From positions 1-64,000 of the forward strand of contig NZ_CAKMMG010000008.1 in assembly GCF_927798115.1 (NCBI RefSeq): a stretch of DNA of 64,000 nucleotides. Reading direction: 5' to 3'. The position numbers and the translations under genes are program-made. The notes under the pieces are model-generated. The model was given only the letters and a program-made list of their open reading frames with translations, searched no databases and was not told the DNA's origin. This stretch comes from Paenibacillus auburnensis (GTDB taxonomy: Bacteria > Bacillota > Bacilli > Paenibacillales > Paenibacillaceae). Positions 40,634 to 49,625 of this stretch are shown piece by piece (positions within the stretch are counted from its first letter, which is position 1; the number at the start of each line of letters is the position of its first letter).

Positions 40634-41539
40634 ATGGAGTACTTCATTCAGCAACTAATTAACGGAATTTCCGTGGGCAGCATTTATGCTCTGATCGCCC
40701 TTGGCTACACAATGGTTTACGGGATTATCAAGCTGATCAATTTTGCTCACGGCGATGTATTTATGGTCGGATCATTTATCGGGCTATATAGCGCCAAATA
40801 TCTGGCGAATGCCGGTTTTCCTCCGGTAGTGGTGCTGCTCTTATCGCTGATTATCTCGATGACCATGAGTGCTCTGCTGGGGATCACGATTGAACGTCTG
40901 GCTTATAAGCCGCTTCGTAAGTCTACAAGGATCGCGGCGCTGATTACTGCAATTGGCGTATCGTTCTTACTGGAATATGTCGGAGTCCTTATTCTTGGAC
41001 CGCAGGCACAAGGGTTTCCGGATATCATGGTTAAGAAGCAATATGAGTTATTCGGTAGTTCGATCCAGGTTGATTCCAATCAGGTCATGATTCTGATTAC
41101 AACGATCGTCTTAATGCTTATTCTGCAATATATCGTACGTTACACCAAGACAGGAAAAGCAATGCGGGCAGTTTCGTTCGATATGGAGGCGGCTCGGTTG
41201 ATGGGGATCAACGTAGACCGCACGATATCGGCAACCTTCGCGATCGGTTCGGCGCTTGCTGCAGCTGCCGGCGTAATCTTCGGGATGACTTACAACTCCG
41301 TGGATCCGCTCATGGGTGTTATGCCGGGACTCAAAGCCTTCGTGGCCGCAGTGCTTGGGGGAATCGGTAGTATTCCTGGAGCTCTTGTAGGTGGATTGCT
41401 GCTGGGAACGGTTGAGACTGAAATTTCATCGCTTGGTTATTCCTCCTGGCGTGATGGTGTGGCTTTTGCCGTGCTGATTCTGATCCTAATCTTTAAACCA
41501 TCCGGGCTGTTTGGCAAGAATGTCCGGGAGAAAGTGTAG
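40634..41539 (+). CDS. livH: Branched-chain amino acid ABC transporter permease LivH
   Basis: 301 aa, eight or so membrane helices. Typical LivH start (FIQQLINGISVGSIYALIALGYTMVYGIIKLINFAHGDVFM) and conserved GGIGSIPGALVGGLLLGTVE near the C-terminus. ATG 40634 lies 6 bases after AAAGGGG, which rules against ATG 40628. First gene of a five-gene HAAT-class importer, livHMGFJ, here led by a nitrogen-control-like box. The substrate group (Leu/Ile/Val versus amides or urea) is not certain from sequence. Confidence 0.93.
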   Translation: MEYFIQQLINGISVGSIYALIALGYTMVYGIIKLINFAHGDVFMVGSFIGLYSAKYLANAGFPPVVVLLLSLIISMTMSALLGITIERLAYKPLRKSTRIAALITAIGVSFLLEYVGVLILGPQAQGFPDIMVKKQYELFGSSIQVDSNQVMILITTIVLMLILQYIVRYTKTGKAMRAVSFDMEAARLMGINVDRTISATFAIGSALAAAAGVIFGMTYNSVDPLMGVMPGLKAFVAAVLGGIGSIPGALVGGLLLGTVETEISSLGYSSWRDGVAFAVLILILIFKPSGLFGKNVREKV

Positions 41540-41551
41540 GTGGAGAACAGC

Positions 41552-42517
41552 ATGAAAAATATGAATAAAAAATTCTGGATGGGCATTATTCTTGCCTTAG
41601 CGTTCTATGGGATCGTTCAAGTTCTTCTAACAACGGGAATCTTTAATGATGTTACCAGATCCATGTTGCTCCTGATCGGCGTCAATGTGATGCTGGCCGT
41701 CTCGCTCAACCTGATTAACGGGATTACGGGACAGTTCTCCATTGGACACGCCGGATTTATGTCTGTAGGTGCGTATACCTCGGCTATTCTGACGCTTGAC
41801 TATGATGTGCCGTTCATCCTGGCGATCATTATTGGCGGCATCGTCGCAGCTATCTTTGGTGTACTGATCGGGATGCCGACGCTTCGTCTTAACGGCGACT
41901 ATTTGGCGATTGCCACACTTGGCTTCGGGGAAATCATCCGGATTGTCCTGCTGAATACAGAGTATGTAGGCGGCGCTTCCGGCCTTAGCGGCATCCCGGC
42001 GAAATCGACCTGGACGATTATCTTCTTCTTTACCTTATTTACTGTTGTACTGATCAACAACTTTATCCGCTCAACCCACGGCCGGGCTTGTCTGGCGATC
42101 CGTGAGAATGAAATTGCTGCAGAAGCAATGGGGATCAACACGACAATGTATAAGGTTATTGCCTTTACCATCGGCGCGTTGTTTGCCGGTATGGCTGGCG
42201 GCTTGTCTGCTCATACCTTCTATGTCATCACTCCGGGCAGCTTTAACTTCCTGAAATCATTCGAGATTCTCGTAATGGTCGTTCTGGGAGGACTAGGCAG
42301 TACGGCAGGCTCAATCGTAGGTGCAGTCTTCGTTACCCTGCTCTACACCTATCTCCGTGAATTCCCGGAATGGCGGATGATTATTTATTCAATCGTTCTG
42401 ATTATGATGATGATTTTCCGTCCGAGCGGTCTGCTCGGCAAAACCAAAATCAATTTCGGCAAGCTCGGTAAAAAGGAGGCCAAAGCCAATGGCAGCATCG
42501 ACAGCAGTACTCCTTGA
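41552..42517 (+). CDS. livM: Branched-chain amino acid ABC transporter permease LivM
   Basis: 321 aa second permease: NLINGITGQFSIGHAGFMSVGAYTSA and GGASGLSGIP motifs are characteristic of LivM. ATG 41552 has AGGTGGAG 6 bases upstream; GTG 41540 directly after the livH stop is the less likely alternative. Its last 29 bases overlap livG, whose ribosome binding site is inside livM. Confidence 0.93.
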   Translation: MKNMNKKFWMGIILALAFYGIVQVLLTTGIFNDVTRSMLLLIGVNVMLAVSLNLINGITGQFSIGHAGFMSVGAYTSAILTLDYDVPFILAIIIGGIVAAIFGVLIGMPTLRLNGDYLAIATLGFGEIIRIVLLNTEYVGGASGLSGIPAKSTWTIIFFFTLFTVVLINNFIRSTHGRACLAIRENEIAAEAMGINTTMYKVIAFTIGALFAGMAGGLSAHTFYVITPGSFNFLKSFEILVMVVLGGLGSTAGSIVGAVFVTLLYTYLREFPEWRMIIYSIVLIMMMIFRPSGLLGKTKINFGKLGKKEAKANGSIDSSTP

Positions 42518-43268
42518 CGTAAAAGGGGCAAGCCGTTCCTTTGGAGGCCTCAAGGCGCTTAGTGAAGTTTCCCTTCATATTAACAAAGGGGAATTGATCG
42601 GTCTGATCGGACCGAACGGTGCCGGGAAGACAACCTTATTCAATCTGTTAACCGGGGTGTATCCGCCATCGACCGGCAAGATCATGCTTAATAATGAGTC
42701 CGTTGGCGGAATGAAGCCATTTAAGATCAATCATAAGGGAGCAGCGCGTACCTTCCAGAACATCCGGTTGTTTACGGCGATGACTGTGCTGGAAAATGTA
42801 AAGATTGCTTTTCATCAGCATGCCAGACATTCATTGTTCAGCTCTATGCTCCGCTTGCCGAAGCATTTCAAGGGAGAACAGGAGATCACCCAAAAAGCGA
42901 TGGATATTCTGAAGATATTCAATCTCGCAGATCAAAGTGAAGAAACCGCCGGTAATCTCAGCTACGGTAATCAGCGGCGCCTTGAAATTGCCCGTGCGCT
43001 TGCAGCCGGTCCTAAGCTGCTGCTGCTCGATGAGCCGGCGGCTGGTATGAATCCGAATGAGACGCGGGATCTGATGAATCTGATTGCCTGGATCCGCGAA
43101 GAATTTGATCTGACCATTCTCCTGATTGAACATGATATGTCGCTTGTAATGGGTGTCTGCAACCGGATCTATGTTCTGGACCGCGGAATACTTATTGCCG
43201 ACGGAACTCCGGTAGAGATCCGGAATAATCCGAAGGTTATTGAAGCGTATTTGGGACAGGAGGCGTAA
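42489..43268 (+). CDS. livG: Branched-chain amino acid ABC transporter ATPase LivG
   Basis: 259 aa ATPase. Walker A GPNGAGKTT near 40, signature LSYGNQRRLEIARALA, Walker B LLLLDEPAAGMNP and His switch LIEHDM. The insertion VYPPSTGKIMLNNESVGGM and NIRLFTAM are LivG-type. AAGGAGG lies 10 bases before ATG 42489. Pairs with LivF to drive uptake. Confidence 0.95.
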   Translation: MAASTAVLLDVKGASRSFGGLKALSEVSLHINKGELIGLIGPNGAGKTTLFNLLTGVYPPSTGKIMLNNESVGGMKPFKINHKGAARTFQNIRLFTAMTVLENVKIAFHQHARHSLFSSMLRLPKHFKGEQEITQKAMDILKIFNLADQSEETAGNLSYGNQRRLEIARALAAGPKLLLLDEPAAGMNPNETRDLMNLIAWIREEFDLTILLIEHDMSLVMGVCNRIYVLDRGILIADGTPVEIRNNPKVIEAYLGQEA

Positions 43269-43273
43269 AAGCG

Positions 43274-43975
43274 ATGCTTACAGTACAGGGAATCAATGTT
43301 TACTATGGGGCCATTCACGCCCTGAAGGATCTCAGTATCAAGGTAAACCAGGGGGAGATAGTGACGCTGATCGGCGCCAACGGAGCCGGTAAGTCGACAC
43401 TCCTTAAGACTCTTTCCGGGCTGCTTAAGCCGAAGAGCGGGAGCGTTGAGTTCCTGGATAAATCGATTGCGAACCAGAGCGTGCAGGCGATTGTGAAGCA
43501 GGGGCTGATTCATTGTCCTGAAGGCCGGCGTGTGTTCGCCAATATGTCAGTTGAGGAGAACCTTGAACTTGGCGCTTATTTGCAGGATGGAAAAACGCTT
43601 GCCGCCGATTTCGAGAGAGTATATAACACGTTTCCGAGACTTCGTGAACGCAAGAAACAGCAAGCCGGAACCTTATCCGGAGGGGAACAGCAGATGCTGG
43701 CCATGGGCCGCGCTATCATGGGACATCCTAAGCTGCTTTTGCTGGATGAACCTTCTATGGGGCTAGCTCCGCTGCTGGTGCAGGATATTTTCAAAATCAT
43801 TCAGGAAGTCAATGCGGCGGGAACGACTGTACTGCTGGTGGAGCAGAACGCTCATCAGGCACTCAAAATTGCCCACCGCGCCTATGTGCTGGAAACAGGA
43901 AGAGTGGTTCTCGAGGGAGACGCCAAGGAACTGGCGGATTCGGAAGAAATCAAAATGGCTTATCTTGGCCACTAG
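43274..43975 (+). CDS. livF: Branched-chain amino acid ABC transporter ATPase LivF
   Basis: 233 aa. Walker A GANGAGKST, signature LSGGEQQMLAMGRAIM, Walker B LLLLDEPSMGLAPLL, and the LivF marker HCPEGRRVFANMSVEENL. AGGAGG stands before ATG 43274, 5 bases after the livG stop. Full length. Confidence 0.95.
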   Translation: MLTVQGINVYYGAIHALKDLSIKVNQGEIVTLIGANGAGKSTLLKTLSGLLKPKSGSVEFLDKSIANQSVQAIVKQGLIHCPEGRRVFANMSVEENLELGAYLQDGKTLAADFERVYNTFPRLRERKKQQAGTLSGGEQQMLAMGRAIMGHPKLLLLDEPSMGLAPLLVQDIFKIIQEVNAAGTTVLLVEQNAHQALKIAHRAYVLETGRVVLEGDAKELADSEEIKMAYLGH

Positions 43976-44048
43976 GCAGACTTCCCTAATACGGCATCAA
44001 AGATCCAACATATAAAAAAATTATATTATCAGGAGGCTGGGAGAAACT

Positions 44049-45248
44049 ATGAAGAAAATTGGGGCCATTATTTTGTCAACCGTACTGACTGCGGTGTTAG
44101 CATCAGGCTGCGGCAACAACAACACAGAGAACAGCAGTAGCTCTGCAAACGGCGGAAATGCTGCCGGAGGCACAATCAAAATCGGTGCTGACCTTGAACT
44201 CACAGGCGGCCAGGCTTCTTTCGGCGACTCCGCATCTAAAGGGGCTAAGCTGGCTGTTCAGCAGATTAACGAAGCCGGCGGCATTCTGGGCAAGCAACTG
44301 GAATTGGTTGTAGCCGACAATGCCTCGAAATCCGAGGAAGCTACGCAGGCTGCACAAAAACTGATTACCAATGATAAAGTTGTTACTATTATCGGTGCTT
44401 CCACATCGACCAACACACTGGGTATCGTTCCCGTGGCCACTGAGAAAAAAATTCCTCTCGTAGCTGTTGGAGCCACCAACCCTAAAGTAACTGTTGATGA
44501 ACGCAGTGGTGATGTGAATGAATGGGTATTCCGAGCAGCATTCATCGATCCTTTCCAAGGCCAGGTGATGGCTAACTTTGCGACCAACAACCTGAGCGCC
44601 AAAACTGCTGTAATCTACACAGACACATCAAGTGACTATTCGAAGGGTCTGCAAAAATTCTTTGAAGAAACCTTCAAAGCCAATGGCGGAGAAGTGTTGA
44701 GCCAAGAGTCCTACCAGCAAAAAGACTCTGACTTCAAAGCAGTACTGACGCGTATCAAAGAAGCTAATCCGGATGTTATCTATCTGCCAGGCTACTATGA
44801 AGAGGTAGGTAAAATCGTAAAACAGGCTCGTGAAATGGGTATTACTGTACCATTCCTGGGTGGCGATGGCTGGGATTCCCCACAATTGGCGGAAATCGCT
44901 GGTGCAGCAGCTCTTGAGAACACTTATATGTCCAATCACTATTCACCGGAAGATACTGCTACTGAAGTTACCTCGTTCGTTGAAGCTTACAAAGCTGCGA
45001 ATGGCGGCGCGGTACCGGATGGTATGGCTGCTCTTGGGTACGATGCACTTAAATTGGTTGCAGATGCGATTACCCGTGCGGGAGAAGCTGATCCTGCCAA
45101 GATCAAAGAGGCTCTGGCAGCGACAAAGGATCTGCAGTTGGCTACTGGTAAAATCACGTTGAATGAAACCCATGACCCGGTTAAAGCTGCGGTCGTCCTG
45201 AAATTCGTTAACGGCGTACAAACTTTTGAAGCAAAAGTTAATCCATAA
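44049..45248 (+). CDS. livJ: Branched-chain amino acid-binding lipoprotein LivJ
   Basis: 399 aa periplasmic-binding-fold lipoprotein. Lipobox LASGC with Cys21, Asn/Ser-rich linker, then the family-6 fold (IKIGADLELTGGQASFGDSA, KGAKLAVQQINEAGGILGKQ, GASTSTNTLGIVPVATEKKIP). AGGAGG precedes ATG 44049. Placed last in the operon, 73 bp after livF, unlike many operons where it is first; its own leader could boost expression. Ligand assumed from family. Confidence 0.93.
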   Translation: MKKIGAIILSTVLTAVLASGCGNNNTENSSSSANGGNAAGGTIKIGADLELTGGQASFGDSASKGAKLAVQQINEAGGILGKQLELVVADNASKSEEATQAAQKLITNDKVVTIIGASTSTNTLGIVPVATEKKIPLVAVGATNPKVTVDERSGDVNEWVFRAAFIDPFQGQVMANFATNNLSAKTAVIYTDTSSDYSKGLQKFFEETFKANGGEVLSQESYQQKDSDFKAVLTRIKEANPDVIYLPGYYEEVGKIVKQAREMGITVPFLGGDGWDSPQLAEIAGAAALENTYMSNHYSPEDTATEVTSFVEAYKAANGGAVPDGMAALGYDALKLVADAITRAGEADPAKIKEALAATKDLQLATGKITLNETHDPVKAAVVLKFVNGVQTFEAKVNP

Positions 45249-45312
45249 GCGATTCTTCCGCATATTATATGGGGAATGAACATTAAGGACTACGATTAAT
45301 TGTGGTGAGAAG

Positions 45313-45380
45313 CAGGGAGCCTGGTGCTCCCTGGATCACCTCGGCTGTGATGAGAAAGGCTCAACTTTGAGCCTTTTTTT
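45313..45380 (+). terminator. Hairpin plus terminator between livJ and ald
   Basis: The terminator is AAAGGCTC / GAGCCTTT with ACTT-type loop and TTTTTTT tail (45355-45380). Just upstream lies a separate GC stem, AGGGAGC-CTGG-TGCTCCCT (45314-45331). This ends the liv operon; ald starts 48 bp later. Confidence 0.85.
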
Positions 45381-45427
45381 CGATGAACATGAAGCACATC
45401 TCCATCAAACTTTGAGGAGGAACAGGC

Positions 45428-46558
45428 ATGATTGTCGGTGTACCGAAAGAGATCAAAAATAACGAGAACCGTGTAGCGATCACCCCGGCGGGAGTGGAAG
45501 CCCTCCGCAAAGCAGGTCATGAGGTACTGGTCGAGCAATCGGCCGGTATTGGCAGTGGCTTCACTGACAATGAGTATCTGGACAAGGGTGCCCGTATTCA
45601 ATCCTCAGCGGCAGAAGTGTGGAATCAGGCGAACATGGTTATTAAGGTGAAGGAGCCATTGCCTGAAGAGTACGGCTATTTCCGCAAAGGGCTCATTTTG
45701 TTCACATACCTGCATTTGGCTCCCGAAGCGGTTCTTACGCAGGCACTTGTTGATAGCGGAGTGACGGCAGTGGGCTACGAAACCATTCAACTGGAAGACG
45801 GCTCTTTGCCTCTGCTGATTCCGATGAGCGAGGTGGCCGGACGGATGGCGGTACAGATTGGAGCTCAGCTGCTGGAGAAGCCGCATGGCGGCAAGGGAGT
45901 TCTGTTGGGCGGTGTTCCAGGTGTGCAGCCCGGTGAGGTGGTTATCGTGGGCGGCGGTATCGTAGGCACCAACGCGGCCAAGATGGCGCTGGGACTCGGT
46001 GCACGGGTAACTGTGCTGGATAACAATGCTGCGCGGCTCCGTTATCTGGATGATACTTTTGGCGGACGTCTGGTTACGATCATGTCGGATTCCTATCATC
46101 TGGAACAAGCAGTACGCAAAGCAGATCTGCTGATTGGGGCCGTCCTTATCCCCGGTGCCCGTGCACCGAAGCTAGTGAAAGAGTATATGGTGCAGCAGAT
46201 GGGAGAAGGCTCGGTTATTGTGGATGTGGCGATTGACCAGGGCGGGTCCATTGAGACCATCGACCGGATTACCACCCATGAGAATCCTACCTATGTGAAG
46301 CATGGGGTGGTGCATTATGCTGTGGCTAATATGCCGGGAGCGGTTGCCCGCACCTCCACGCTTGCACTCACCAATGTAACGGTACCTTATGCACTGCAAA
46401 TTGCTAATTCGGGTATCCATAGAGCGGTGCTGGAGAATCCGGCGCTTGCCCGCGGGCTTAATGTCGTCGCCGGACATGTGACGAATGCAGCGGTTGCACA
46501 AAGTCTCGGATATGAGGCGGTGGACGGTGTGGCATCTCTGGCTGTGTATGGCGTATAA
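45428..46558 (+). CDS. ald: Alanine dehydrogenase
   Basis: 376 aa. Reversibly oxidises L-alanine to pyruvate and ammonia with NAD; needed for alanine use and, in Bacillus, for sporulation. Substrate-binding residues are visible: Arg in NENRVAI, Lys in VIKVKEP (about 74) and His in FTYLHLA (about 95); the NAD fold has VIVGGGIVGTNAA near 172. AGGAGG is 8 bases before ATG 45428. It lies next to the liv importer and in the same window as alr, linking alanine metabolism genes loosely. Confidence 0.97.
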   Translation: MIVGVPKEIKNNENRVAITPAGVEALRKAGHEVLVEQSAGIGSGFTDNEYLDKGARIQSSAAEVWNQANMVIKVKEPLPEEYGYFRKGLILFTYLHLAPEAVLTQALVDSGVTAVGYETIQLEDGSLPLLIPMSEVAGRMAVQIGAQLLEKPHGGKGVLLGGVPGVQPGEVVIVGGGIVGTNAAKMALGLGARVTVLDNNAARLRYLDDTFGGRLVTIMSDSYHLEQAVRKADLLIGAVLIPGARAPKLVKEYMVQQMGEGSVIVDVAIDQGGSIETIDRITTHENPTYVKHGVVHYAVANMPGAVARTSTLALTNVTVPYALQIANSGIHRAVLENPALARGLNVVAGHVTNAAVAQSLGYEAVDGVASLAVYGV

Positions 46559-46683
46559 CGGATACAAAAAGTCAAAATTCTTGAACGGTCAGAAAGCATA
46601 TTGAGCGGGGAGAGCGATGTCAGATCCGGCCGTTACTTCCCGTAAATTTTCATTCAAAAAAAGCTTGTCAAATCCTCATGGGT

Positions 46684-46713
46684 TTGATATACTCATTTTT
46701 GTTGTGGTAATAA
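46684..46713 (+). promoter_or_regulatory. Probable promoter of the tRNA-Glu/tRNA-Leu pair
   Basis: TTGATA (46684-46689), 18 bp, TAATAA (46708-46713), 18 bp before tRNA-Glu. Confidence 0.5.
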
Positions 46714-46730
46714 CATAACTTGCTAAGCAT

Positions 46731-46805
46731 GGCTCGTTGGTCAAGGGGTTAAGACACCTCCCTTTCACGGAGGTAACATGGGTTCGAATCCCATACGAGT
46801 CACCA
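46731..46805 (+). tRNA. tRNA-Glu (anticodon TTC)
   Basis: Acceptor GGCTCGT / ACGAGTC, anticodon stem CCTCC/GGAGG with TTC at 46764-46766, T-arm ATGGGTTCGAATCCCAT, discriminator A and encoded CCA. Confidence 0.97.
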
Positions 46806-46808
46806 TAT

Positions 46809-46891
46809 GCGGTAGTGGTGGAATGGCAGACACGCTATCTTGAGGGGGTAGTGGGTGTATACCCGTGGAGGTTCGAGTCCTCTCTACCGCA
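46809..46891 (+). tRNA. tRNA-Leu (anticodon GAG), copy 1
   Basis: Acceptor GCGGTAG / CTACCGC, anticodon stem CTATC/GGTAG with GAG at 46842-46844, variable arm GTGGGTGTATACCCGT, T-arm GGAGGTTCGAGTCCTCT, discriminator A, no CCA. Identical over all 83 bases to the copy at 50074. Confidence 0.97.
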
Positions 46892-46909
46892 TAATAATTT
46901 GGTTAGCCG

Positions 46910-46936
46910 AAAGCCCTTGAGGAATCAAGGGCTTTT
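46910..46936 (+). terminator. Terminator of the tRNA-Glu/Leu transcript
   Basis: AAAGCCCTTGA / TCAAGGGCTTT with GGAA loop and T tail. Confidence 0.88.
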
Positions 46937-46953
46937 GTAATTGTAAGCTCACT

Positions 46954-46988
46954 TAAACCGACTAAAGACAGTCGGTTTATTTTTTTTA
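46954..46988 (+). terminator. Second terminator before the merR-like gene
   Basis: TAAACCGACT / AGTCGGTTTA stem followed by TTTTTTTT. Confidence 0.88.
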
Positions 46989-47054
46989 CCAATGGATGAT
47001 CACTGCTAACGCTATTTCATAAAGAGTCTGGCTGGAAAGGAGTATGTTGAGACC

Positions 47055-47870
47055 ATGAACAATATGTTTTCAATCGGCGAAATATCAAAGCTCTTTCAAA
47101 TCGATATCCGGACGTTGCGTTATTATGATGAAATTAAGCTGTTAATACCAGCGTTTGTTGATGAAATGACAGGGTACCGGTATTACTCCATTGACCAATT
47201 CGAGCGTTTGAACACAATTCTATACCTAAAAGCGTTAAATATTCCGCTTAAGGAAATCAAGGAGTTTCTGGATGATAGGGATATCGATCATATTTTGGTT
47301 TTATTAAAAGAGCAGCAGCGCAGAACGGAAGAGAAGATTCGTGAATTCAAACAGATTCAACGAAAAATTAACGACCGGATTCAGCAGATTGAAGAAGCGG
47401 CTAATGTGGAGGAGCTCTTTCAAATTCGGGAACAGCAGCTTCCGGATCGGATGATCGTTATGCTGAAACAAAAGATTCATAAAAATGATAATCTGGAGAT
47501 GCCAATTCGTATTTTGGAGAATCAGAGCAAGATGAAATCCAGCATTTTTCTCGGACAGGTCGGACTAACTATATCGGTTAACAGTCTGCAGCAAAGTAAA
47601 TTCGATGAGTATAATTCCCTATTTATGTTCATAGACCCGAATATACCTTTGGAAAAGGATATCAAGCCGCTCCCTCAGCATAAATATCTGACGATCCGGT
47701 TTGTAGGCACGCATGCAGATTCATCATTTTATTACCAAAAATTACTCACCTACGCAAATGATAAGGGATACGCTTTGGCAGATGATGCACTCGAAATTAC
47801 ATATATCGATTATGGACTAACACAGGATGCCTCCAGATTCGTTACCGAAATCCAACTGTCGGTAAATTAG
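47055..47870 (+). CDS. MerR-family regulator with GyrI-like effector domain (BmrR-like)
   Basis: 271 aa. N-terminal MerR winged helix (FSIGEISKLFQIDIRTLRYYDEIKLL) with the YRYYS motif, a dimerising coiled coil near 75-125 (KEQQRRTEEKIREFKQIQRK), and a C-terminal GyrI-like domain that usually binds lipophilic cations or drugs (PLPQHKYLTIRFVGTHADS). AAAGGAG is 12 bases before ATG 47055, rather far; a 4-codon mini frame (47044-47058) ends in TGA overlapping this ATG and may couple translation. It is lower in GC than most neighbours. Target probably the DUF554 gene or its own promoter. Confidence 0.9.
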   Translation: MNNMFSIGEISKLFQIDIRTLRYYDEIKLLIPAFVDEMTGYRYYSIDQFERLNTILYLKALNIPLKEIKEFLDDRDIDHILVLLKEQQRRTEEKIREFKQIQRKINDRIQQIEEAANVEELFQIREQQLPDRMIVMLKQKIHKNDNLEMPIRILENQSKMKSSIFLGQVGLTISVNSLQQSKFDEYNSLFMFIDPNIPLEKDIKPLPQHKYLTIRFVGTHADSSFYYQKLLTYANDKGYALADDALEITYIDYGLTQDASRFVTEIQLSVN

Positions 47871-47933
47871 GCATTGACCCTCTAGCTGCTGGAGGGTTTA
47901 TGCTTTCGTTAAAAGAATCGTAGGAGAGATATA

Positions 47934-48617
47934 ATGATTGGAACAATTGTTAATGTCGCTACAATTATTGCAGGCAGCGTAGCCGGAAGTGCTTTTAAGA
48001 AAAGTCTGAATGAATCCTATCAAAATATTCTTATGCAGGCAATGGGGCTGGCAGCGGCAGCGCTTGGCCTCCACTCAGCAGTCACGTACATGTCGGATAG
48101 CCGGTATCCCGTTTTGTTTATTATGAGCTTGGCCTTAGGCGGTGTTATCGGCCAGACGTTTGATGTGGAGCTGCGGTTTAAACAATTAGTTGCCAAAATT
48201 TCAAAGGGGGATTTGTCCGAAGGATTATCGACAGCCATATTGCTGTTTTGTTTTGGAACAATGTCTATCCTTGGACCCATAGAGAGTGCACTGCACGGAA
48301 ATCATACCTATTTATTCACCAATGCGATCCTCGATGGGGTGACTTCGATGGTCCTGGCATCTACGTTCGGGATTGGAATAATTTTATCTGCCGCGGTGCT
48401 TTTTTGTTGGCAAGGATCTCTATATTTACTGGCAAATGTTTTATCAGGTTTCATTACGCCTGAACTGCTGACTGAAACATCGATTGTTGGCGGGGTGCTG
48501 ATATTCTGCTCAGGCTTAAACATTCTTGGCATCGGAAAGTTTAAGACAATGAATCTGATTCCTGCGTTACTTATTCCTGTTATTTTTATTATCTTTACAC
48601 AGGCAATAGAGATGTAA
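47934..48617 (+). CDS. DUF554-family membrane protein
   Basis: 227 aa with about seven helices. The N-terminal MIGTIVNVATIIAGSVAGSAFKK and GGVIGQTFDVELRF motifs are the DUF554 pattern. Function unknown, possibly a transporter. TAGGAGAG is 7 bases before ATG 47934. Separated from the MerR-like gene by 63 bp on the same strand, likely one unit. Confidence 0.9.
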   Translation: MIGTIVNVATIIAGSVAGSAFKKSLNESYQNILMQAMGLAAAALGLHSAVTYMSDSRYPVLFIMSLALGGVIGQTFDVELRFKQLVAKISKGDLSEGLSTAILLFCFGTMSILGPIESALHGNHTYLFTNAILDGVTSMVLASTFGIGIILSAAVLFCWQGSLYLLANVLSGFITPELLTETSIVGGVLIFCSGLNILGIGKFKTMNLIPALLIPVIFIIFTQAIEM

Positions 48618-48620
48618 CGA

Positions 48621-49250
48621 TTATCGGTTCAGGGCTCCCGCGTATTTGGGATACAGCTGACGGATACAATCCGGGCAGATGTCATGTGTGAATTGCAGGG
48701 ATAGCTGGAACTGAAGATAACGTTCGACCGATACCCATTCCTCATTGCTGCCCCTGACGGATTTGCAGGAAGCGCAGATCGGAACAAGGCTGCTGGAGAT
48801 ATGCCGGGGACGCAAGGGATGGCAGACGCGGACAGGATCAGATGGACGGATCTCGCCAGGGCCGTTGTCATGCATGGAAAGAGCGAGTGTCTGGAACCCT
48901 GCAGACTGCCCGGTCAGAAGCGGAAAGGCGTCCAGGCGGAATACTCTGCCCACCTTATCAGGGGTGTGGAGGATGAATTCTGAGCTAGAGACCAGGCGTC
49001 CGCCCTTAAGGATATGCTGTATGGACTCGTTAAGAGCTGTGAGCTGGACAGGGATGGCGATCCACTCTTCAAAAAGCTCTAGGTAATGAGCTCCAATCCG
49101 TTCATTTTCTGGAGAGAATCCATAGGAATGGCGGAATTCCTTCCAGCGATCATTGATAAATAAGATAAAACCATAGCTGTCGATAACAAGGAGGTTATGG
49201 GGGAGAGCATTAAGTGAAGAGGTAAGGGAAGAAGATAAGCTCAATGGCAA
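48621..49250 (-). CDS. PAS-domain protein with C-terminal ICxxCK cysteine motif
   Basis: 209 aa. A PAS-type domain occupies about 15-125 (NLLVIDSYGFILFINDRWKE is its first strand-helix unit). The C-terminus carries LVPICASCKSVRGSNEEWV followed by YLQFQLSLQFTHDICPDCIRQLYP: the ICxxCK...W..VE.Y......F.H.ICP.C pattern seen at the ends of many PAS sensor kinases and regulators, with four Cys set for metal binding or redox sensing. There is no kinase, GGDEF or helix-turn-helix domain. TTG 49250 has AAGGAG 8 bases upstream. Convergent with the DUF554 gene, 3 bp from its stop. Likely a small signalling adaptor. Confidence 0.82.
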   Translation of the reverse strand: MPLSLSSSLTSSLNALPHNLLVIDSYGFILFINDRWKEFRHSYGFSPENERIGAHYLELFEEWIAIPVQLTALNESIQHILKGGRLVSSSEFILHTPDKVGRVFRLDAFPLLTGQSAGFQTLALSMHDNGPGEIRPSDPVRVCHPLRPRHISSSLVPICASCKSVRGSNEEWVSVERYLQFQLSLQFTHDICPDCIRQLYPKYAGALNR

Positions 49251-49285
49251 GGTTATCGCTCCTTGAATTCTTGCAGGATGGGAAG

Positions 49286-49483
49286 TTAAGATGGAGGCAG
49301 GTCCAGAAGCTGCGAAATCTGACGGCGGTAGCGCTCAGCCTTCCGTGTGCCATGGATTAGATTGGACAAGCGATAAGGCGGAATTCCGTACAACTCACAG
49401 AATTTCCTCTGGTCCAGCTGCATTTCTGTCAGACGCTGCTTAATAGCCCAGCCATAGGGGGTCACGGGACGTTTGCTGTTCAA
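49286..49483 (-). CDS. Small XRE-type helix-turn-helix protein
   Basis: 65 aa, essentially a single Cro/CI-type DNA-binding domain (AIKQRLTEMQLDQRKFCELY and GIPPYRLSNLIHGTRKAERY). GAGGTG is 7 bases before the TTG start at 49483. It reads away from the second XRE gene; together with it the pair resembles a minimal phage-type or mobile-element control switch, or a remnant of one. 35 bp upstream of the PAS gene on the same strand. Confidence 0.85.
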   Translation of the reverse strand: MNSKRPVTPYGWAIKQRLTEMQLDQRKFCELYGIPPYRLSNLIHGTRKAERYRRQISQLLDLPPS

Positions 49484-49625
49484 CAGGCTTCACCTCTTAT
49501 CGACCATCCAGCACTATGGTATAATAGCGTACAATAATATTAACTAATTATATACTTTTTTGCGTCATTTTACAAGATTAATTACGTTATTACGTGAATT
49601 TGATGTAGTGGAAGGCGGTTGGCCG

